The notes under the pieces are model-generated. The model worked only from the letters and a program-made list of their open reading frames with translations, was not told the origin of the DNA and made no database searches. From Brugia malayi (taxonomy: Eukaryota; Nematoda; Chromadorea; Rhabditida; Onchocercidae): 30,754 nucleotides of DNA. Positions 23,811 to 30,754 of the stretch are shown one piece after another. The translations under genes and the position numbers were made by a program. The DNA lies in NCBI RefSeq assembly GCF_000002995.4, contig NW_025062330.1:1-30754 (forward strand), read 5' to 3'. The first letter of the stretch is position 1. Each line of letters starts with the position of its first letter.

Positions 23811-25129
23811 ATGTCAAACCACATTATTGCGAGCTTTCAACCGGCAAAGGAAAGGTTAGTGAGTCTTCTTAAAGAAGTAAATGAACTGGTGATCAAATTT
23901 CCAGATCCAAATATGACAATAGAAGAAAAAGAAGATTTTTATGTGATAAGAAAAAGAGTGTTAGAAGATAAACTTCGAAGAATCCAATTATGTGTGACTA
24001 CGCTTAAATCTATCAACGATAAATGGTTCACATATACTCAACAAATCGTCACGATGAAAAGAAGAGAATAAGAGGAAGAAAAATACAAAACAGTAACAGA
24101 AGGTGACCAAGGAATATTTCAATTATTACACGAAGGAAAGGAAGCGATAATAACACTGACAATGCACAAGGATGAAGTCGACCAAAACTTAAAACAACTC
24201 TCAAAGGAGTTGACGAACAAACAAACAAAAGAAGAAGCAAAATTTACTCCTTCTTCAAATATTAATGTAAATCTTCCTCATTTATCGCTTCCTATTCGAT
24301 GGAGACCCTATTGGAGCAGTTTTAACGCAGCAGTCCACACACAAGCGATTCTAGAAATACAAAAATTGAATTACTTGTACTCATGTCTCAAAGGAAAAGC
24401 TCTACAAGCAATATCTGGATATGATATAGCTCCAGAGAATTATGGAATCATCAGAAAACTGCTCAATGAAAAATATGGCGATCACTCAATAGTAACAACA
24501 TTACTCTACAACGAACTCCAATCAATTAAACGAAATGAAAGAGAATGGATTGGAACAACTGAAAACATAGAACGAGTACTACGCCAGTTAGAAGCTCTAG
24601 GAGAAAGCCTCGAACATTCAAATATTGAAATCTTGATCGAGAGCAAGTTGCCATTATGGATTTTAAATAAAATATATAAACACAAGAAGAAGGACATGCC
24701 TTGGTCAATTCTCAAACTAAGAAACTTTTTAACAAGTTTAGTTAATGTGAATGAACAGATTAGAAACTGTCAACATTCACTCACTCAACTCAATATTAAA
24801 TCTACAACTACCAAACCGGAACAAAAGCAACGATACAATCCCGGAAGAACTTCAGCATTGTCGACAGTAAAAGATAATCAAAATACTTCGAAAACTACAA
24901 CAACAAAAAACGGCTATGTGTATTCTGCAATCAAGATCATTGGGACAGCGATTTCGTGAACAACACGACTCTCAATGCTCGACTGAATCGTCTCAAGGTA
25001 TTAAAAAAATGTACTATTTGTCTTAAAGACAGTCACAAAGGACAAAATTGTAAAGTCAAAAAACAATGCTTTTGTTGCAAAGCCTTGCATAATAGTGCTT
25101 TATGTGATAAAAAGAATTTACTTTCTTAG
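23811..25129 (+). pseudogene. BEL/Pao Gag with zinc knuckles, interrupted
   Basis: Gag forms the retroelement's virus-like particle and its knuckles bind the genomic RNA. From ATG 23811 the frame is open to TAA 24069-24071, then open again in the same frame to TGA at 24957, so a single nonsense change splits an otherwise continuous Gag. The N-terminal part is helical and charged; the centre (LPHLSLPIRW, FNAAVH, YLYSCLKGKALQAI, NEKYGD) is typical of DUF1759. The nucleocapsid part lies in the -1 frame: from 24911 it reads RLCVFCNQDHWDSDF, then CTICLKDSHKGQNC and CFCCKALHNSALC, ending with TAG at 25127. The first knuckle lacks its last Cys (Phe instead); the second and third keep C-x2-C-x4-H-x4-C-like spacing. 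The frame change falls on an A-rich stretch at 24905-24911. Start chosen because it is the first ATG after the possible primer-binding site and opens the conserved frame. Confidence 0.82.
24905..24911 (+). promoter_or_regulatory. Possible -1 ribosomal frameshift heptamer
   Basis: A AAA AAC is in the register of a classical slippery heptamer relative to the Gag frame (codons AAA AAC), and slipping by -1 enters exactly the frame that encodes the zinc knuckles. No stimulatory pseudoknot was identified by eye. A one-base indel in a decaying copy is an equally good or better explanation. Confidence 0.25.
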
Positions 25130-25911
25130 AATAATACAATGTATCAAAGAAATGGAGAACAAAAAAAAATCGAACCTTCGAAACGAAAGGATTGTTCAAC
25201 TTCTTTCTACAACTCGATCCAAACAGACAAAAGAAACTTTATTTTTATGTAAGGAAATAAGGATTTTTAATCCATTACAACCTCAACTGCAACAAAATAC
25301 TTTGGCATTATTTGACAGCGGATCACAACTCTCCTTCATTCCCAAAAAATTATCACGTCAATTGAGGTTAACCGAAACAGAAATTCAAATTATGAGAATA
25401 GCTCCATTTGGTATGAAAGAACCGAAATCATGTCCCACTGCTCGCATACAACTAAATGTGCTAACTACCGAAAGCGAAATCATACCACTACAAGCAAATA
25501 TAATTGATTATCTAACGAACGAATTGCAGGTAGTGGAGACATCAAATGAATTTCAAATTCAAAATTTAACAAATTGTTGGAAAAAACCTGACGTATTGAT
25601 TGGAGCTGATTATTTTTTCAAATTTATTAGTCTACGAGAAATCAAGGAATTAAGATCAGGCATATGTTGGTTCAATCAAAAGTTGGTCCTTATAATTGCT
25701 GGAAGTGGAGATATTGAGAAACTTTGTAAGAACGAATTATATCCTAAAGAAGTAGTACATTCTACAAACGCCAATATTAACTCGGAGCTAGAAAATTTTT
25801 GGAAATTAGAGACGATTGGTATCCAAGAATCACCTCAAGATGATGATGATGATTATCAAGCTTTAAAGCATTTCAAGCGGACCATCATCAAGCGGGCTGG
25901 ATAATACCAGG
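25095..25911 (+). pseudogene. BEL/Pao aspartic protease and start of polymerase region, truncated
   Basis: The frame opens at 25095 but homologous protein probably begins about 25170 (IVQLLSTTRS), after a frame change at the A9 run near 25150 that leaves the zinc-knuckle frame. LALFDSGSQLSFIPKKLSRQ carries the Asp-Ser-Gly active site of a retropepsin-like DUF1758/A17 protease that would cleave the polyprotein. Further conserved pieces are CWKKPDVLIGADYFFKF and ELRSGICWFNQKLV. ENFWKLETIGI, followed by an acidic run and ALKHFKRTII, is the linker that precedes reverse transcriptase in Pao elements. The frame then meets TAA at 25902-25904, where a Gly-Arg-Tyr-x-Val motif is expected; YQV follows the stop, so homology may persist to about 25911. 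Beyond that the sequence is satellite and the catalytic polymerase domains are missing. Confidence 0.85.
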
Positions 25912-26640
25912 TCTACTGATATAATAGATTAATTCGTACCGTTTCTATGCAAATAAAACAATATCACTGGAAGACGTTTTGATTAAATCATCCATTTCTC
26001 TACTGATATAATAGATTAATTCGTACCACTTCTATACAAATAAAACAATATCACTAGAAGACGTTTTGATTAAATCATACCATTTCTCATCTGATATAAT
26101 AGATTAATTCGTACCATTTCAATGCAAATAAAACAATATCACTAGAAGACGTTTTGATTAAATCATCCATTTCTCTACTGATATAATAAATTAATTCGTA
26201 CCATTTCTATGCAAATAAAACAATATCACTAGAAGACGTTTTGATTAAATCATACCATTTCTCATCTGATATAATAGATTAATTCGTACCATTTCAATGC
26301 AAATAAAACAATATCACTAGAAGACGTTTTGATTAAATCATCCATTTCTCTACTGATATAATAAATTAATTCGTACCATTTCAATGCAAATAAAACAATA
26401 TCACTAGAAGACGTTTTGATTAATTCATCCATTTCTCTGCTGATATAATAGATTAATTCGTACCATTTCTATGCATATAAAACAATATCACTTGAAGTCG
26501 TATTGATTAAATCATACCATTTCTCTACTGATATTATAGATTAATTCGTACCATTTCTATGCAAATAAAACAATATCACTAGAAGACGTAAAGATTAATT
26601 CATACCATTTCTCTACTGATATAATAGATTAATTCATATC
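25912..26640 (+). repeat. Diverged 88-bp composite block at the retroelement junction
   Basis: Roughly eight units of about 87-88 bp with the sequence flavour GATATAATAGATTAATTCGTACC, CAAATAAAACAATATCAC and GATTAAATCATCC. They share the 88-bp architecture of the composite units further right but use CAAATAAAAC and ATATCAC, the latter matching the left array. The block is therefore intermediate between the two arrays and looks like an older edge of the right array. One similar unit recurs at about 29750-29835. Confidence 0.85.
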
Positions 26641-27175
26641 ATTTCTATGCAATTATAACAATAACACTAGAAGACGTTTTGATTAATTCATATCATTTCT
26701 ATGCAATTATAACAATAACACTAGAAGACGTTTTGATTAATTCATATCATTTCTATGCAATAATAACAATAACACTAGAAGACGTTTTGATTAATTCATA
26801 TCATTTCTATGCAATTATAACAATAACACTAGAAGACGTTTTGATTAATTCATATCATTTCTATGCAATTATAACAATAACACTAGAAGACGTTTTGATT
26901 AATTCATATCATTTCTATGCAATTATAACAATAACACTAGAAGACGTTTTGATTAATTCATATCATTTCTATGCAATTATAACAATAACACTAGAAGACG
27001 TTTTGATTAATTCATATCATTTCTATGCAATTATAACAATAACACTAGAAGACGTTTCGATTAATTCATATCATTTCTATGCAATTATAACAATAACACT
27101 AGAAGACGTTTTGATTAATTCATATCATTTCTATGCAATTATAACAATAACACTAGAAGACGTTTTGATTCATTC
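26640..27175 (+). repeat. Homogeneous block of about ten 54-bp monomers
   Basis: GACGTTTTGATT recurs every 54 bases from 26673, with only a few substitutions among units (for example GTTTCG near 27055). In one frame each unit encodes an 18-residue repeat (INSYHFYAIITITLEDVL). The high identity points to recent amplification. A similar block lies at 27421-28185. Confidence 0.9.
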
Positions 27176-27420
27176 ATACCATTTCTCTTCTAATGTAATA
27201 GATTAATTCATATCATTTCTATGCAATTATAACAATAACACTAGAAGACGTTTTGATTCATTCATACCATTTCTCTTCTAATATAATAGATTAATTCATA
27301 TCATTTCTATGCAATTATAACAATAACACTAGAAGACGTTTTGATTCGTTCATACCATTCCTCATCTAATATAATAGATTAATTCATATCATTTCTATGC
27401 AATTATAACAATAAAACTAG

Positions 27421-28190
27421 AAGACGTTTTGATTAATTCATATCATTTCTATGCAATTATAACAATAACACTAGAAGACGTTTTGATTAATTCATATCAT
27501 TTCTATGCAATTATAACAATAACACTAGAAGACGTTTTGATTAATTCATATCATTTCTATGCAATTATAACAATAACACTAGAAGACGTTTTGATTAATT
27601 CATATCATTTCTATGCAATTATAACAATAACACTAGAAGACGTTTTGATTAATTCATATCATTTCTATGCAATTATAACAATTAACACTAGAAGACGTTT
27701 TGATTAATTCATATCATTTCTATGCAATTATAACAATAACACTAGAAGACGTTTTGATTAATTCATATCATTTCTATGCAATTATAACAATAACACTAGA
27801 AGACGTTTTGAATAATTCATATCATTTCTATGCAATTATAACAATAACACTAGAAGACGTTTTGATTAATTCATATCATTTCTATGCAATTATAACAATA
27901 ACACTAGAAGACGTTTTGAATAATTCATATCATTTCTATGCAATTATAACAATAACACTAGAAGACGTTTTGATTAATTCATATCATTTCTATGCAATTA
28001 TAACAATAACACTAGAAGACGTTATGATTAATTCATATCATTTCTATGCAATTATAACAATAACACTAGAAGACGTTATGATTAATTCATATCATTTCTA
28101 TGCAATTATAACAATAACACTAGAAGACGTTTTGATTAATTCATATCATTTCTATGCAATTATAACAATAACACTAGAAGACGTTTTGAT
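27421..28190 (+). repeat. Second homogeneous block of 54-bp monomers
   Basis: About fourteen consecutive 54-mers, broken only by a one-base insertion near 27681 and by TTGAATAATT or TTATGATTAATT variants in some units. The variant units alternate (units at about 27810 and 27920 carry GAATAATT; those at about 28025 and 28080 carry GTTATG), which suggests duplication of two-unit blocks. Confidence 0.88.
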
Positions 28191-29859
28191 TCATTCATAC
28201 CATTTCTCTTCTAATATAATAGATTAATTCATATCATTTCTATGCAATTATAACAATAACACTAGAAGACGTTTTGATTCATTCATACCATTTCTCTTCT
28301 AATATAATAGATTAATTCATATCATTTCTCTTCTAATATAATAGATTAATTCATATCATTTCTATGCAATTATAACAATAAAACTAGAAGACGTTTTGAT
28401 TAATTCATATCATTTCTATGCAATTATAACAATAACACTAGAAGACGTTTTGATTAATTTATATCATTTCTAAGCAATTATAACAATAACACTAGAAGAC
28501 GTTTTGATTCATTCATACCATTTCTCTTCTAATGTAATAGATTAATTCATATCATTTCTATGCAATTATAACAATAACACTAGAAGACGTTTTGATTCAT
28601 TCATACCATTTCTCTTCTAATATAATAGATTAATTCATATCATTTCTATGCAATTATAACAATAACACTAGAAGACGTTTTGATTCATTCATACCATTTC
28701 TCTTCTAATATAATAGATTAATTCATATCATTTCTATGCAATTATAACAATAACACTAGAAGACGTTTTGATTCATTCATACCATTTCTCTTCTAATATA
28801 ATAGATTAATTCATATCATTTCTATGCAATTATAACAATAACACTAGAAGACGTTTTGATTCATTCATACCATTTCTCTTCTAATATAATAGATTAATTC
28901 ATATCATTTCTATGCAATTATAACAATAACACTAGAAGACGTTTTGATTCATTCATACCATTTCTCTTCTAATATAATAGATTAATTCATATCATTTCTA
29001 TGCAATTATAACAATAACACTAGAAGACGTTTTGATTCATTCATACCATTTCTCTCTAATATAATAGATTAATTCATATCATTTCTATGCAATTACAACA
29101 ATAACACTAGAAGACGTTTTGATTCATTCATACCATTTCTCTTCTAATATAATAGATTAATCATATCATTTCTATGCAATTATAACAATAACACTAGAAG
29201 ACGTTTTGATTCATTCATACCATTTCTCTTCTAATATAATAGATTAATTCATATCATTTCTCTTCTAATATAATAGATTAATTCATATCATTTCAATGCA
29301 ATTATAACAATAAAACTAGAAGACGTTTTGATTAATTCATATCATTTCTATGCAATTATAACAATAACACTAGAAGACGTTTTGATTAATTCATATCATT
29401 TCTATGCAATTATAACAATAACACTAGAAGAACGTTTGATTAATTCATATCATTTCTATGCAATTATAACAATAACCACTAGAAGACGTTTTGATTCATT
29501 CATACCATTTCTCTTCTAATGTAATAGATTAATTCATATCATTTCTATGCAATTATAACAATAACACTAGAAGAAGACGTTTTGATTCATTCATACCATT
29601 TCTCTCTAATATAATAGATTAATTCATATCATTTCTATGCAATTATAACAAACACTAGAAGACGTTTTGATTCATTCATACCTTTCTTCTAATATAATAG
29701 ATTAATTCATATCATTTCTATGCAATTATAACAATAAAACTAGAAGACGTTTTGATTAAATCATACCATTTCTCATCTGATATAATAGATTAATTCGTAC
29801 CATTTCAATGCAAATAAAACAATATCACTAGAAGACGTTTTGATTAATTCATATCATTT

Positions 29860-30754
29860 CTATGCAATTATAACAATAGATTAATTCATATCATTTCTAT
29901 TTCTTATTACATAAACACTAGAAGACTTTTGATTCAATTCATAACCATTTCTCTTCTTAATATAATAGATTAATTCATATCATTTCTATGCAATTATAAC
30001 AATAACACTGAAACGTTTTGATTCAATTATAATTTTTTATTTCTAAATAATAATAGATTAATAATTCATATCATTTCTATGCAATATAACAATAAAACTA
30101 GAAGACGTTTTGATTCATTCATACCAATTTCTATCTAATATAATAGAATTAATTCATATCATTTCTATGCAATTATAACAATAACACTAGAAGACGTTTT
30201 GATTCATTCATACCAATTATTCTCTTCTAATATAATTGATAAATTGTTTTATATCATTTCTATGCAATTATAACAATAACACTAAGAAGACGTTTTGATT
30301 CATTCATACCATTTCTCTACCAATATAACAATATATTCATATCATTTCTATGCAATTATAACAATAACACTAGAAGACGTTTTGATTCATTCATACCATT
30401 TCTCATCTAATATAATAGATTAATTCATATCATTTCTAGTGTTATTGTTATAATTGCATAGAAAGACGTTTTGATTAATTCATATCATTTCTATGCAATT
30501 ATACAATAACACTAGAAGAAACGTTTGATTAAAATTTCATATCAATTTCTATGCAATTACACATTTATAACAATAAAGACGACGTTTTGATTAATTCATA
30601 TCATATCTCTTCTATGCAATTATAACAATAACACTAGAAGACGTTTTGATTAATTCATAATTATTTCATATCATTAAAAACATAACACTAGAAATGCGTT
30701 TTGAATAATTCATATCAATTTCTAATGGCAATTATACATACCTAGAAAAGACGT
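29860..30754 (+). repeat. Irregular terminal part of the right array
   Basis: Monomers remain recognisable but carry many small insertions and deletions (for example ATAACCATTTCTCTTCTTAA near 29940 and AATTATAATTTTTTATTTCT near 30025), unlike the near-perfect units between 26640 and 29300. It could be a naturally decayed array edge or poor consensus at a contig end. Confidence 0.8.
30439..30458 (-). repeat. Inverted 20-bp core of one satellite monomer
   Basis: Between TTCTA (30434-30438) and TAGAA (30459-30463) the 20 bases are the exact reverse complement of the normal monomer core TGCAATTATAACAATAACAC. The flanking TTCTA and TAGAA are themselves reverse complements and occur at these places in every right-array monomer. 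Confidence 0.85.

Larger units (their letters stand above)
23232..25911 (+). mobile_element. BEL/Pao LTR retrotransposon, 3'-truncated and mutated
   Basis: The body from 23811 has the order Gag (DUF1759-like), CCHC zinc knuckles and DUF1758-type aspartic protease, which is diagnostic of BEL/Pao elements. The region before it would hold the 5' LTR and leader, but its left edge cannot be fixed because no second LTR is in the window; 23232 is only a nominal start. The element breaks off at 25911/25912, just past the protease and the FWKLETIGI motif that precedes the polymerase, and satellite follows at once. Reverse transcriptase, RNase H, integrase and the 3' LTR are absent. One in-frame stop and two frame changes within gag-protease show that this copy cannot make the normal polyprotein. 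Confidence 0.85.
25912..30754 (+). repeat. Right satellite array, 54-bp monomers and 88-bp composites
   Basis: Tandem array that runs off the right edge, in the same orientation as the left array. The 54-bp monomer is CACTAGAAGACGTTTTGATT, then AATTCATATCATTTCTATGC, then AATTATAACAATAA. The 88-bp composite has an additional 34 bp (CATTCATACCATTTCTCTTC, then TAATATAATAGATT) inserted after GATT; that segment itself resembles the ATACCATTTCTCTACCAATATAA half of the left-array monomer. Blocks of pure 54-mers alternate with blocks of 88-mers. Open frames of 63-175 codons occur because 54 is a multiple of three; they are not called as genes. Confidence 0.97.

Noticed and set aside
23594..23872. 92-codon plus-strand frame overlapping the Gag start
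   Set aside because: It covers the presumed LTR/leader and then reads Gag in another frame; it has no recognisable domain.
24049..24240. Minus-strand frames opposite Gag (also 24506-24715)
   Set aside because: Shadows of the conserved plus-strand Gag frame.
26679..27206. 175-codon frame with an 18-residue repeat (and similar frames to 29519)
   Set aside because: Explained by a 54-bp satellite period without stops in one frame; interrupted by composite units and by indels, with no promoter or start context.

Overview
The window looks like AT-rich nuclear DNA of a nematode. The supporting evidence is short introns with GTAAG-type donors and TTTCAG-type acceptors, remnants of a LIN-2/CASK scaffold gene and of a cathepsin B cysteine protease, and a BEL/Pao LTR retroelement. 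A filarial or other parasitic nematode would fit, but species cannot be settled from the sequence. No bacterial, organellar, tRNA, rRNA or CRISPR features were seen.

Layout: (1) positions 1-4708 are a tandem satellite array built from 54-bp and 62-bp monomers. (2) 4709-8145 is AT-rich sequence with no gene I can support. (3) 8146-11555 (+) is a multi-exon, decayed copy of lin-2/CASK (C-terminal end of the L27 region, PDZ, SH3, hook and guanylate-kinase-like parts) with several in-frame stops and frameshifts. (4) About 12936-15430 (-) holds an unrecognised multi-exon gene for a Lys/Glu/Asp-rich protein; five consecutive exons keep one open frame with usable splice sites, making it the only protein-coding locus here that looks intact. 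(5) 15431-18361 contains only weak exon-like stretches. (6) 18362-19470 (+) is a decayed cathepsin B gene. (7) 20687-21696 (+) is a broken BTB/POZ-domain gene. (8) 21697-23200 is AT-rich with a 62-bp tandem repeat and long A/T tracts. (9) About 23232-25911 (+) is the 5' part of a BEL/Pao retroelement (possible LTR and primer-binding site, Gag, zinc knuckles, aspartic protease); its reverse transcriptase, RNase H and integrase are absent. (10) 25912-30754 is a second satellite array in the same orientation as the first, made of 54-bp monomers and 88-bp composites, with increasing irregularity towards the right end.

The genes do not form a pathway. The picture is a roughly 21-kb island of mostly dead gene copies between two arrays of one satellite superfamily. 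This is the kind of content expected of a degenerating region such as a Y chromosome, germline-limited DNA or pericentromeric heterochromatin; that interpretation is inference. The most distinctive sequence features are the satellite family (54 = 20+34 and 88 = 54+34 architecture, a short dyad in each monomer, one copy with its dyad-bounded core inverted), the retroelement cut at the satellite boundary, and the lysine-rich gene on the minus strand.
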